The notes below the pieces were generated by a model, which saw only the letters and a program-made list of their open reading frames with translations, searched no databases and was not told the origin of the DNA. 64,000 bases of DNA from Panopea generosa (taxonomy: Eukaryota; Mollusca; Bivalvia; Adapedonta; Hiatellidae): the NCBI GenBank assembly GCA_029582155.1, contig CM055897.1, positions 1,450,501 through 1,514,500 on the forward strand. Reading direction: 5' to 3'. The position numbers were made by a program, and so were the translations under genes. Each line of letters begins with the position of its first letter. Positions within the stretch are counted from its first letter, which is position 1. This document shows, piece by piece, positions 23,115 through 34,205 of this stretch.

Positions 23115-23225
23115 TTTTGAGAAAGCCATCCCGTCGAATCAGGAATCAAACCTAACACCTCTGCTGTGAGCGATTAACTATCTAATCACTGTACCACGAC
23201 CCGTCAGTGGTTCTAGTTATTCGGA
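23115..23225 (-). mobile_element. SINE (group C), minus strand, in the duplicated locus
   Basis: Same order as 18555-18640 (cgaatcaggaatcaaacc, gtgagcgattaac, ccacgac) and followed by attcggaataagagaactgt as there, so it was probably copied along with the actin-like gene. Confidence 0.6.
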
Positions 23226-24239
23226 ATAAGAGAACTGTCCATCATTCAAGTATCCTTATTTATGTATATATTAACCAGAAGCTGCTACACACTTATATCC
23301 GGTGACATGGTTACGTGTCGGTGTGTATGCCCAACATAGCATCAACAAAAACATTTTGAAACCGTGCTATATGTTTCAGCTCGTGATCTCGGCAGAATAG
23401 AGGACGCTGTGATGGTTGTCGACCTTGGGTCATGCACTCTAAAGGCCGGGTTGGCAGGAGATAGCAGGCCACGTGTTGTAATACCGTTAATAGTAGGGCA
23501 CCCAAAGCACGCCAGTAAGGCTGGTATCTATTGGTCTATATTTATGTTATTCCATTAATATGTACCGAAAGTATGCATATGCGTACGTGCCTGCGTGTGT
23601 GTGAACGTGTGTGTTTGTTATTCATTTTTAGCCGGCATGATTTGTCTGCAACTAGATAAAATGTTCGTTTTAATTTTCAGCCCGGTGTGGCGACGAAAAC
23701 AGATCAAATGTTCTTCGGGGACGAGGCTGACCTCCATAGAGGTGCATGTAGAATCAAATACCCCATTGCAGGCGCGGATCCAGCCATTTTCCCCAGGGGG
23801 GGTCCGATCGAACCCTTACTATAACAAACAGCAAGGTGCCTTTATACAGTTACTAATTTATCTGATTGTGTGGATGTTAGCCGTTCTAACTTTACAAGTA
23901 GAGTTATAGTCAACGTTTCCAGTTCTAGCCACGAGGAGGCCTCCACATTTAGCACTTTTTTTTCTTTATGTTTTTCCATACATACATGTTCTGTGACTGA
24001 GTATGTCAGTGTGTGCAGCACAACAGTATGGTTACGACCAAAGACATGAAGTTCACACCGTTTGACCTTTACTGAAGAGGTAAAATCATCAATATCTAAT
24101 CATACAATATACTCGATTGGAACATTCGTCTTTTATTTTGTCCTATGAACGTTTGGCAGATTATCTTTGCGTCAATGTACTTCGCATGGTGCAAATGCAT
24201 TAGCGCTAGTGCTGATAACCTGTCCTCATTCATAGTGCT

Positions 24240-24606
24240 TCACATGTAGCTTTTAATGCGACGAAATCCAGAAAATGAGCGTTCGGCCTCACATGAACTG
24301 ACAGGTAGAGTACAACCTATGTGCAGAAGGGTTTTAACATCTGGAAAGATATCTTCGTCCGTAATTCTGTACGTATCCAGAAGACTGTCTGGTGTAATCC
24401 CCTTTTCAACAAGCTTTTTACAAGCCCTCTTCCATTCTGATAATTGCGCTAGTAGATCATTTGAGGAAGAGCTTTGTAAGTCGGAATTCCAGAAGAGCAA
24501 ATCAGATGAAAGCTTTTGCATTTCCGTCTGTGACAGGTTCATCATTTGTTCGGGGATTAAACAGCCCAGCGTATAAGCAACATGGTCGTCTTTCTGAAAT
24601 CTGTCA
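24240..24606 (-). pseudogene. hAT transposase C-terminus, out of frame (dimerisation domain)
   Basis: In the shifted frame the protein resumes as LNDRFQKDDHVAYTLGCLIP and ends with LLHIGCTLPVSSCEAERSFS and RRIKSYM, the hAT C-terminal dimerisation region with its conserved Glu. A single lost base after AAC near 24605 would explain the break (AACTAAAT where relatives would read N-L-N). Confidence 0.85.
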
Positions 24607-24607
24607 T

Positions 24608-26365
24608 TTAGTTATTAGATAAATGATCCAAGAACGGGATTGCAACTGTAAGTTTGAAGTACTCTGGAGGACTTGAGACAGTCATGTTTGATCTCTTTGT
24701 TTGTCTACCGCACGTTCTTGGGGTATTTTCTTGGATGTTCAGCTCGTCTGCGATACGTTTGCAGTCTGCATACCATATTGTGAACTCCTGGTCTACGTCA
24801 GCCCTCATCTCTTTGACTCTTTCTACTCTGTCAGTAACGAGATTGCGTGCCTTGTACACGTCTAAATCGCGTTTCTGAAGCTTTGACGCTAGAGGCTTGA
24901 CTGTCTCCAGAATAGCTCTAATGCAAATGAATGTCACGAGAAATTGAAATGACATCAAAGTAGCTAACAGACCTTGTGCGGTTATTTTAGTCTGAGCATC
25001 CCACGACCAGTCATCTTCTGTGTTCTCGTCCATTGAGGGATCTATCATGTACTGGAGACACTCAATAACCACGGCATACATGTCGTAAAATACGTCGTAG
25101 CATGTATGCCGCTCTACCCATCTTGTTTTACACAGACCCAAGAGCTTCTTTCTCTTTGACTCGGTGCCGTGGTGTACAAGTACACGCTCAAAATAGCGTT
25201 GTCTTTTGGGCGACGCATCGAAGAAAATGAATGTGGAATTAATTCCATCAATCATGTTTCTGACAACGAGCAGTTTACATGCATGTGCTATGCTCAAGTT
25301 AAGAACATGATTCTTGCAGTGTGTGTAAAGAGCAAGTTTATTCATTTCCTTTATCCGAGCTTGACACCCCTTCTTTTCTGATGCCATCGCTGCGGCCCCG
25401 TCATACGCCTGACCCCTTATTTTCTCTACTGGAAGATCGTTTTGTGTCAACACTTCAATAATTTTTCTTGAAATCATTTCTCCAGTAGTACGTTCTAGGT
25501 GAACAAAGTCAAAAAATTCTTCCCGGATACATGGTTCGCTTTGACTTTCATCTATAAATCGTAAGCAAAAAGCCAGGACCTCCTGATTCGCAAACTTGTC
25601 TGTCACTTCATCTGCTATGATCGAGTAGAATCCCTTGCCTTTTAGGCCTTCTAATATTTGTTTTCTGATGTATTGTCCAATAATACATATCAATTGATTT
25701 TGGATTGTCTTGCTGGTGTATGTTGCATTTTTAGGTGTATGTTCTAGATGCTGTGCCAGCTCCTTGTCATGATTAGCAAGTAAGTTCAGAATTGCCCTGA
25801 AATTTCCCTTATTGGAAGATGTACTTGTTGAATCGTCTCTGTGGCCCCTAAAAGGCAAGTTCTGCTTTCCACACAGAATGATTGATTCTACAATCATTGT
25901 CAGCAGTTTTAAGTTTGTGTCATACACATGTTTATTTTGTGCGCTGATCTTATATTGAACAGTGCTTTCTGGGCTCTTGAGGCTTGCCGTCAGTGTCTGA
26001 TATGAAATACAAGCGTTTTTATGGTACTCAGAATTTTGATGTATCAATAAAGATCCATCTTTACGAGTAGCCTTTTTGAAATTTGTGAACGGCTTCTTTA
26101 CAAACGAGTCATAACACCTGATATCTGACTGAGGAAACAACACACACAATTTACAAAGACCACCATTTAAGACACTACTATATGCCAGCCATTTATGATT
26201 TTCCAACCAACTAGTCTGGAAATATAGCTTCTTTTCCTTAGTTTTGCCAGCAACCAGCCTTGTCTTAAATGGCAAATGCTTAAGTGTTTCCGGATCAGGG
26301 CTGCTTTCTACATACGAAATCTTGTCTGTTTGTGAGAGCAAAGACAGTAGCACGGTCCCATTCAA
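24608..26365 (-). pseudogene. hAT transposase, main part (TTF-type zinc finger and DUF4371-like core)
   Basis: About 585 codons. Near residues 50-115 a TTF-like zinc finger is visible (FQTSWLENHKWLAYS, then CKLCVLFP, then two His). The RNase-H-like core shows FYSIIADEVTD (around residue 246-256), GQAYDGAAAM (Asp about 322) and CKTRWVERH (about 412-420), as in ZMYM1-like/DUF4371 hAT proteins. The track of this frame begins with TTG, not ATG, and stops at LSNN; the missing C-terminus continues in another frame at 24240-24606, so the copy has at least one frameshift and is probably inactive. It catalyses cut-and-paste transposition in intact relatives. Confidence 0.88.
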
Positions 26366-26811
26366 AATTCAGAGATGGAGGTTTCGAAAATGTATTGGAA
26401 TTCGGACAGTTTGCTCGACATTTCTACATATGTGTCATTGCTTGTGTATTTCATATAGTTTTTGAGTAACTCATACACACACCGAATCCGACACTCAACA
26501 TGATGGTTTTCTGTTCCAAAAACAGAATTTGAAATGGAGCGAAAGAAGCAGTTGCCATCTCCGACAACCTTCACAGGAGCAATTCTTTGCTTGATTTCTG
26601 TATCGTTTGGAAACAAGCATTTCGAGACTGCGTCATCGGGGGAATGAATTTTATCTCGTGTTATAGCTGTCTGCGGTAAAGGGTTTTCGCGTATAACCGT
26701 TTCCCTCATTAGTACTTGGAACCGGAATGCATCCCAACCGTTTTTCGCAGCATTTGCAAAGGCCTTTCGCATCGACTCCCATTTAAATGCTGTCACATTT
26801 TCTGAATCCAT
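26362..26811 (-). CDS. OTU/vertnin-like N-terminal half-domain ORF in the hAT element
   Basis: 149 codons from an ATG at 26811. Residues 82-95 read VVGDGNCFFRSISN, the OTU-type cysteine-protease motif with Asp85 and Cys88, followed by FGTENHHVECRIR. An OTU catalytic His would be expected far downstream but the ORF stops at TGA, overlapping the start of the transposase frame by 4 nt, in a -1 relation. Either a frameshift, an intron or a natural separate protein explains this. It may be an N-terminal domain of the transposon protein. The deubiquitinase role of OTU domains is known; activity here is not supported because half the fold is missing. Confidence 0.6.
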   Translation of the reverse strand: MDSENVTAFKWESMRKAFANAAKNGWDAFRFQVLMRETVIRENPLPQTAITRDKIHSPDDAVSKCLFPNDTEIKQRIAPVKVVGDGNCFFRSISNSVFGTENHHVECRIRCVYELLKNYMKYTSNDTYVEMSSKLSEFQYIFETSISEF

Positions 26812-26889
26812 ATTGTAATTCCCGCCCTATGCGGCGTTTACTTCTCAAACTGAAAGTTAAACTGATCATAATTATATAGAACGCCGATG

Positions 26890-26949
26890 TTTTATAGTGT
26901 CGATGTATAAAAGTACTTGGTGTGACGTCAGAATATTGATATGACGTCA
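26890..26949 (-). promoter_or_regulatory. Putative hAT promoter: TATA box and two CRE palindromes
   Basis: On the minus strand TATAAAA lies at 26890-26896, about 80 nt before the ORF start at 26811. Upstream of it are two perfect TGACGTCA palindromes at 26923-26930 and 26942-26949. The spacing fits a pol II core promoter with CREB/ATF-type sites. This is motif reading only. Confidence 0.45.
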
Positions 26950-28344
26950 TTGGTCACTGGTGTGACACCATCAATATCTGGCGCATGCTGAATTAATTTG
27001 AAACTGATTTATCTTTGATCATTCAAAATTTCATTACACTATGTGATCACGTAATGAAATAGCGAAATTAGTTCAAGAAATTATTGATGGGCCCTCGTAT
27101 AATGAGATATTAAATACCGCTTATTTGTATTGATCGATCAAAGTAAGAGGGTCTCTCATTATATCCACGAATTTGGAAAACACAAATATGAGGTCAATAC
27201 CTTCTTAGGGAGGTCCTTTTTTCAGGGGGGGGGGGGGGGGGGGGGCATTTTTAGGATTTTTCAGGGGGGGGGGGTCCGGGGTTAGATCCGCGCTTGTCAT
27301 TGAGTACGGGATTGTCACCAACTGGGATGACGTAGAACATTTATTAAATTACACTTTAAGGGATAAACTGGGAGTAAATCCCGAAGATCATCCTGTTATG
27401 TTTACAGAACAACCTATAAATCCAAAGTGTAACAGAGAAAAGATAACTCAGATAATGTTTGAACAGTTCAACGTTCCGGCATTCCATCTATAAAACAAAG
27501 CTGTACTCACTGTACGGAGTCGGAAGGACAACCGGACTTGTTTTGGGACTCGGCGGTGGTGCATTCAGTATAGGTCCTGTCTACGAAGGATTTTTGCTCA
27601 GGCACCTAGTACCTCATGTTCCTTGGAACGGACGAGACATTACTGATCTGCTACGAAAGGAGCTCAGAAACAACGATCATATCACGTCACAACAGAAAGA
27701 ATGTATCGAAACTTCAGCGTATACGACTACTTTACGTGACATAAAGCACAAACACTGCTTTGTTTCCAGTAACTTTCCACGTGACTTACAACAATCACAT
27801 GTGCAGACGACTGGTAACCGTCTCGTAGACGACGCATCCGAGTATGAACTTCCAGACGGTACATTTTTTGTATCTAAATTAAGGACGTTTTATCGCACCA
27901 GAGTGCATTTTTGACTCATTCCTGACAGGCATTGAAATGTGTGGAGTGCACGAAAAAGTGTACAACGCATTACGAGGTGCGGATGAAGAAATTCAACCAG
28001 AATTGTTTTCGAATGTTTTGCTATCTGGCGGATCAAGTTTGTTTCCGGGACTTCCGGAAAATTTAAACACGAGCTTGACGGTTTGAATAAAACGAAACAC
28101 ACAGTTAAAATAATTTCACCAGAAAACAGGCAATATTTACCATGGCTCGGTGGTTCCAATCTGGCATGTTTAAAATCTTCGAGCGGATCGTGGATCAGTA
28201 AGGACGAGTATGACGAGGAGGGACCGATGTTAGTTCACACAAAATGTATCTCATAATTATATAACCCATACCTAACCCTAAACGCGTACAGTGTATCCCC
28301 ACTTAAACAAGTAACCTTTTAATCATAATGTGCAGAATATATAT

Positions 28345-30039
28345 CCTTAAAAATATTTTTAGAGTGCTTCGACCCAGTATTTTTTTCATATTGGTAGGTA
28401 GGTAGCTAATTTCTTTATGCCAAAATTTGATTTTGCATAGTCATTTTAAAGAAATCAATAAAAAAGGTTTTGGTAACTGCAATTTTTAGTGAGTAGGTAG
28501 GAGCACGGCAAACTATATATATTTTTAAAGATGGCCTGAATTCTCTTTTTATATAACAATAACGTTTTAACAATACATTGATCCATTTATACATTTATCA
28601 ATTGATACATTTATCCAGGTATAACTGTAACTAAACATATTTCTATTCATCTACATGTACATCAAATATAAACGACATTATACTCAAATCAGTTCGTTTA
28701 AACCGGCATTTAGCAATAGCATTTCAAAACTGAGTTGAGGAAATTTCAAGTTCAGATGTTTAGTGAAACTGGGGCTGCTATTCCAGGAACGAGTGGTTTG
28801 GCTAAACTGATCATCTGTTAGCCCTCGTTGACATAAACTGGCTAAACATTCAATTAAACTCAAACCGTAATAGTTTTATTAATGTTTACAGGGCTTGAAG
28901 TATTAATATAAGTATGATGTATGATAAACGACGATCAGATTACGTACCCCACACCCACCCATTAACAGTTGAGGTATCTTTATATAATATTTAATCTCTG
29001 ACAATGTTGGTTATCGATCAATCTACACCTTTGTTGGGATACAGCTGAAATAGAATAGTTTGTTATAGATCTGTGTAAGTAAAACACAGTTATGAATAGT
29101 CTCATTTTCACAACAAAGGTGATAAATTCACGCATTGTATACAGTGAGATTGCCAGACGACATCTGGGTTGTATTAGTTTAACCAGAGACATATAAACAG
29201 CGCGTGATAGTTTTAATGCAGATGAAAAATATTAAATAAATGATAATAAGAACTAGTCAACATTTTTCATGATTCCCTTTACTTTACTACCAAACTTATT
29301 ATGTTCAGCCAAAGATCGAAAGAGTTATTAAAGTCATATTCAAAATTCAGTCGTATATATTGAATTAATATTAGCCTGCCGGACTCTGTGAATAAGTCAT
29401 TAGTTTAACTGGTTAGTATAATCATTAATTTGTCGCCCCCACTCTTGGCTTTTAATTTTTTGGTAGCAACAGAATACACATTAAACCATAAAATAGTATA
29501 AGCGGTGGATAGTGATGCATTACTAAGTTATAAGTAATTAAAAGGTGTAACTTTATTTTATCTATGGTTGTTAGGGAGGCTTTAAACGTTCTAATCGCGG
29601 ACTTGTTCATTAACATTATTTCAGGCAACAGTCACTCCTCATTTTCCTGGTCATCTTTCTTTTCCGCATGTGAGAACACGCCAAATTTCCTTAAGCAACA
29701 GTAATACATTATTTAGGTATTATCAAAATATCTTCCATAAGAAATTAAAGATACTTTACAAAAAATAAATTTGAAAAAGATCAGCAATTTTTAAATTGTG
29801 CTGTAGCCATAATTTTTGGTCAGTTATATATCACGCCTGACTGTAAATTTTTTTTGACTTCCCTCCATAAATTATTTCAAAATTTTCTCGTAAATGACCA
29901 CGTTCACATAGATATTAAACCGGTCATTAACCTTTATTTTATGATAACCTCATTTCACGAACCGTGACCACTCACCGTGAATGTCTTTCAACAATAACTA
30001 AACTATACCAAACATATCGGTGACAGGATATCTCCTCTT
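28345..30039. other. Non-coding stretch with a SINE 3' fragment
   Basis: Positions 28770-28868 (ctgatcatctgttagccctc, then aacattcaattaaactcaaa) are the 3' end of a group A SINE. Otherwise AT-rich with no gene recognised; small ggtaggtaggtag runs are near 28394-28500. Confidence 0.5.
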
Positions 30040-30125
30040 ATAGTGCTATCCGTGGCCGAGTGGTGTAAGATCACTTACCTCACACCATTAAGGTTCGAGT
30101 CGCAAGTTACTTGCGGACGGACGGT
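30040..30125 (+). repeat. tRNA-like sequence (Ser/Leu-type head), probably SINE-derived
   Basis: gtggccgagtggtgtaagat followed by aaggttcgagtcgc gives box A and box B at tRNA spacing. Arms do not pair cleanly enough for a functional tRNA gene. Confidence 0.45.
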
Positions 30126-30295
30126 GGTACTACTCCGGATTCATTCTGAAGTCTCGCTTCAATAAAATTGGATGTGTCATATTTAACATGAAATGTGTTG
30201 ATATAATAAAAGTAAAACAATATTCAGCATTCACGAATTTATATAACTGGAAATTCAAACTCTGGACCGGAACATTACCTTGTTTCATGTTATGT

Positions 30296-30625
30296 AGTTT
30301 TGCTGTTAGTGTAGAGCGTCCGTCTCGCATGCGGAAGGTCGTGGGTTCGATCCTCGGCGGGATCATACCAAAGACTTGAAAAGTGGTACTAGAAATCTTC
30401 CTCACTTGGTGATCAGCATATGTGACTGCGCAGGGTATCATAGTTTACCATGTGTCTGCGGCATCATGTGTCTGTGGCAGCGCTCAGAATACTGTTGTAA
30501 GTGGACATCGTGATGCCAATGAGAAGCGTTGAAAGCGACTCTAAACACCATAAAAACTATACATTGCTCTTAGTGTCTTGTGCAATAAAATGTATTGAAT
30601 TGAATTTTGAATTGAACTTAAAAGT
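30296..30625 (+). mobile_element. SINE with tRNA-Ala-like head and ATTGA-type tail
   Basis: The head (gctgttagtgtagagcgtcc, gtctcgcatgcggaagg, cgtgggttcgatcctc) has an anticodon-like CGC in a 5-bp stem, as in tRNA-Ala. The body is about 200 bp and the 3' end is caataaaatgtattgaattg with repeated ttgaa, resembling LINE-type tails. Confidence 0.7.
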
Positions 30626-31286
30626 ATCTTGAAGCAATATCTAATACTGGTACAAAAGGAGATGTAACACGAGTATCATTAATACACCATTTGAGATAAG
30701 TTTAACCGACTGGTGACCATTTGTCACATTTCATCTTGGGTTGTTAATGTTTATCATCACTCAACTTAAGTAGCGGCGATATTTGCGTTATGAAAATGTT
30801 TGACAGATTAGATAAGTAAGCCTGACAATATATCCACTCTCTTGTTGAAATAATATATATGTTTCGATTGGTCGCGGATTATCTTCATAATCGGGATTTG
30901 GTTTTGCCCGTGGACCGTTAAGGTTATGCACAGTGCAGCTGAACGCAGCGTACGGTTTGGAACGATTACATAAGTATATACATTAATATCAATGTTTGAA
31001 TTTTGAAAAGCTTCTAGGTGAGAACTACGATCAATGGAAATGAACAATCAGTCCGCTGTCAGCCAGCAAATGAGAGGTATTTAAGACGGCGTTACGACGA
31101 TATCGACAGGATTTTTTTTTATCTGAAATAAGATCGACCATCGAACAAAAAAAGATTAATTATCTCGTCTGCTTGTTGACAAAGCGGATCATTATTGTTA
31201 TTGTTAGTGATTTTGGATCTATATTTATCTTTTAAGAGATATCTTATTTTTCTCTTCATTTTTTGAAAAGTTGTGGTGTTAAAAAC
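30626..31286. other. Intergenic and 5' flank of the 31287 gene
   Basis: AT-rich, no repeat family recognised. A pyrimidine-rich stretch (cttatttttctcttcatttt) ends in aaaag 19 nt before the ATG and could be a weak splice acceptor. Confidence 0.35.
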
Positions 31287-32126
31287 ATGTCTGGAGGGAA
31301 AATGACGGATTCAGGATTAAAATATTTTGGTGCTATTTCCGAAAACAAACGTAAAGACTTGGAATTAAAATGGGAGGAGTCAAAAATTGACGATTTAAAG
31401 AAGAGAATGTTGACGCGATACTGGAAAGATAAAATAAGTATATTTGATGATATGATCAGACTGAATGTGAAGACGCCGACATACGATTATGACAAAACGT
31501 ACTCTGATTCCGACGACGACGACAACACGTACAACCTGGGTCCAATGAACATAGACTCAAAGTTACTTAGCAACAAACCCATCTCGTTACAGAGGGGGAA
31601 GAAGGCGGGTCCCGGGCGAATGGAGCCCGTGATAAGTATAGAAGGAATGGACGCGGTGTGTTACCCGAACAAGGAGGCTAGGAAAGGTAGAAAGGTTGGT
31701 CTCAATCCGAGAGTGTTACGCCGAATGGAACAATGTAAAATACTAGCAGATAGCATAGCGTGTGTTCGTAACCAGAGCAAAGAGGAGAGAACTGAAACTT
31801 TTTCCACTTTTCGTAGAAATGGCTCTCCTGTCAGACGTCCGAAAACGGTTCTCAAACACGGAAAGAAAGGATCCAAATCGGCGAAACGACCGGAAACTAC
31901 TACAGGGGTGAGACCACCGTCGACAAAAGTCAGCGAACATTTAGAACGATCAAATTCTGTTTTAGACTCTAAACTTTCGGCATGGAAATCAATGAACCCA
32001 GTTAAGCGACCTTCCATGGAAAGCTTAACCACTGAAAACCAATACATGGTCACAGATTTTCCAAGATCAACAACATCTTTGTCCATTTCGAAAAGTGCTG
32101 TTTCCTTCTCAACTTCACCGAGGTGA
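31287..32126 (+). CDS. Uncharacterised single-exon protein, 279 aa
   Basis: ATG at 31287 (context aaaaacATG) is preferred over an upstream in-frame TTG. I recognise no domain. Residues 17-60 are a charged, helix-prone segment (ENKRKDLELKWEESKIDDLK, then RYWKDKISIFDDM). Residues 73-80 are acidic (SDSDDDDN). Residues 101-203 are strongly basic with a nuclear-signal-like KHGKKGSKSAKRP (190-202). The last 80 residues are Ser/Thr-rich, probably disordered. There is no signal peptide or membrane segment. Long open frame, balanced codon use and higher GC than its flanks argue for a real gene; it could also be the last exon of a longer gene. AATAAA lies about 290 nt downstream (32415). Confidence 0.7.
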   Translation: MSGGKMTDSGLKYFGAISENKRKDLELKWEESKIDDLKKRMLTRYWKDKISIFDDMIRLNVKTPTYDYDKTYSDSDDDDNTYNLGPMNIDSKLLSNKPISLQRGKKAGPGRMEPVISIEGMDAVCYPNKEARKGRKVGLNPRVLRRMEQCKILADSIACVRNQSKEERTETFSTFRRNGSPVRRPKTVLKHGKKGSKSAKRPETTTGVRPPSTKVSEHLERSNSVLDSKLSAWKSMNPVKRPSMESLTTENQYMVTDFPRSTTSLSISKSAVSFSTSPR

Positions 32127-33613
32127 ACGGGTATTAGCTATTCAGTTTTGGAATATATCATCGTGATTATTTGCACGTGACACGTTTCTTATGTAACGTT
32201 ATGCACGTGTTTCACTAAATGTATATCACACACTCTGCATAAAAACTAACCAGAGATGTTCGAGACAGTGAAATTTGATATACTAGTTATATGTGGATAA
32301 TTCGAATAACCACTCTGTTTGATATCCATCAAGAAGTTATCGATACGCCGCAACATTTAGATCTATATCTACCTCACGTCGACAAGGTCGGTATTGGACG
32401 AACATTTGATGAAATAAATGATTCCTCCAAAATTAAACCGTTCTGTATACATGTATATAATTTTAATTGTAACCGTTTATCACTGAGATACTATACCGTC
32501 AATCACGTATGCAGGATGATTATTTAAAGGCGCTCTGGTGGCATTGTTGATTCATGTGTGGTTGCTATTTGTTTTACAATGTCATCTGTAGCGTTATTTA
32601 GCTCAACTGCTACTTTTTTTAAAGTTATTATCGCGATAAGCAGATTGTCTTAAATAAGCTTAACGTTTATTTACATTGGTGTATGACTTGAATGAATTAT
32701 CAGCTGAACAGTATGTTCAGTGGTAAATAAATATACTTTTTTCGAAATCCGGTGAATATTTTTTGAAATATCACAAAAAAGATTATGTTGGTTGGCAAAT
32801 TTCAAAGCAAAAGTTTGGTGGATGAAAATTTATATTAATATGCTGAACGTTTCTATAGTTATTCCGGTCAGAAATTATTGCAAAATATCTTAAAGTTTGC
32901 AGTCTTTGAAACACAAAATTAGCATTGATTTTGCCTATTCAAAATAAGTCTTTGCTGTAAAAGTTGTTAATCTCATCCGATTTTCAAAAGTAAAATATTT
33001 TTATTTATCACTAAAACGATTGATTTCTGATACATGATTTATATATATGCCACACAGATTGAATTTATAAAGTCAAACAACTGTTGGCTGGAACATGTGT
33101 CCAAACAATAGTCAAATAACTGCTTGATAAAACATGTGCCCCCAAACAATAGTCACCTGCATTTGAGAATGTCTACAGAGTTTAAATATAAGTTCACGCA
33201 CTTTAAGCACCCTTTCATATATCCATTTAGTTCCCTGTTTTGTAATTACATAATATGAATTAATTGTTGGTTTTGGTGAAATATCATTTTTTAATTCATC
33301 AACTAAGCACATAGGGGGTAAAGTCACGAGCGAGCGTGCCAGTTTCAGTGTTCACGAGTAACATTTAGTTGATATTTCATTGAAACCATTTTTTTTTTAA
33401 TTTTGTTATTGAAGAAAGTGAAGTTACCATTTATAATTTCATTATCACTATTTTAAACAGTGAAATTACTTAACATATTACTCTGAGAAATCTCTGTTAT
33501 TTAACGAAAATCATAAAAAAAATTGATACTCCTACAGTTTAAGCGGAAATGTGCGTTAAAGTTGTAGAAGGTTGGTAAAAGAAGATGAAGAGACTATAAT
33601 TGTTTCAACAAGC
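32127..33613. other. Non-coding stretch downstream of the 31287 gene
   Basis: AT-rich, with polyadenylation-type AATAAA near 32415 and 32725. No further gene or repeat was recognised. Confidence 0.4.
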
Positions 33614-33900
33614 AAGGCCCGGTTAGCTCAGTCGGTAGTGCGTCTGATTATCAATCCAGGGGTCGTGAGTTCGATTCCCCGCCCGGCTACAATCTCCGTG
33701 ATGATTGATATACGACATTGCGTCTCCTTATCTTTCGTCTCTCACCGCTGTTACAAGTGGGAAAGTTATCAATTACTTGCGAATACGGGATGTGCTCGAG
33801 TACTTGTTAGCCTTCCAGGATCCCAGGAAACATTGGTTAGGTACACTGATCGTCTGTTAGCCATCGGTGACAAAAACGCAGTCAATCAATCAATTGTTTA
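33614..33900 (+). mobile_element. SINE (group A), best-preserved copy
   Basis: The tRNA-like head is nearly intact (cccggttagctcagtcggta, gattatcaatccagggg, gagttcgattccccgccc). The body has gattgatatacgacattgcg, gtgctcgagtacttgttagc and gatcccaggaaac; the tail ends cagtcaatcaatcaatt. Confidence 0.9.
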
Positions 33901-34073
33901 AACAATTAGAAAATTATGATAAATACGACATGCAGGTATCAAGAAAACAAAAACTGCTGAAAATATTTTTTACAAAAACTTTTGTACCATATCTTATAAC
34001 ATGTTTAATCATAGTTTCTTCAAGTTATTTATTTCTGACCATATATGCTAAATAACTAATCAGGTGACCAATG

Positions 34074-34205
34074 CTCTCCGGGCACTTGGTACCTGGTCCC
34101 GTGTACTTGGAACCTGGTCCCAGGCACTTGGTACCTGGTCCCGGGCACTTGGTACCTGGTCCCGCGTACTTGGTACCTGGTCCCGGGCACTTGGTACCTG
34201 GTCCA
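34074..34205. repeat. 21-bp minisatellite, about six units
   Basis: Unit cttggtacctggtcccgggc plus one base, with variants gtgtact and ggcactt. It is GC-rich in an AT-rich setting and includes a KpnI-type ggtacc palindrome in every unit. Confidence 0.9.

Larger units (their letters stand above)
23769..27296 (-). mobile_element. hAT-superfamily DNA transposon inserted in the actin-like pseudogene
   Basis: Boundaries come from comparison with the uninterrupted copy. The ends are imperfect inverted repeats: caggcgcggatccagcc on the left, and caagcgcggatctaacc as the reverse complement of the right. Flanks are ccattg (left) and tcattg (right), a short target duplication with one mismatch; an 8-bp duplication, usual for hAT, is not clearly visible. 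The element is 3528 bp and carries, on the minus strand, an OTU-like ORF, a transposase with a frameshift and a putative promoter. Long G runs lie inside the right end. Confidence 0.88.
23397..28256 (+). pseudogene. Broken duplicate of actin-like gene 2
   Basis: Exon 1 (23397-23519) and exon 2 (23681-23768, resuming at 27297-27303 and ending at 28256) are nearly identical to actin-like gene 2. Visible lesions: the start codon is ATA instead of ATG; the donor GT is GC (23520-23521); a 3.5-kb hAT element sits in exon 2 after codons for KYPI; CAA became TAA in 'HLQDK' (27490 area); two bases are lost just after that; one T is gained in acattttttg near 27866; and bases differ in the ggaaaatttaaacacgag stretch near 28060. 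Homology runs on to about 28340 in the 3' flank. It cannot make a full protein. High identity suggests a recent duplication. Confidence 0.93.

Noticed and set aside
33614-33690. Functional tRNA genes at SINE heads (also 10677, 44839, 30296)
   Set aside because: Arms pair imperfectly and each is followed by a shared SINE body; they are retroposons.
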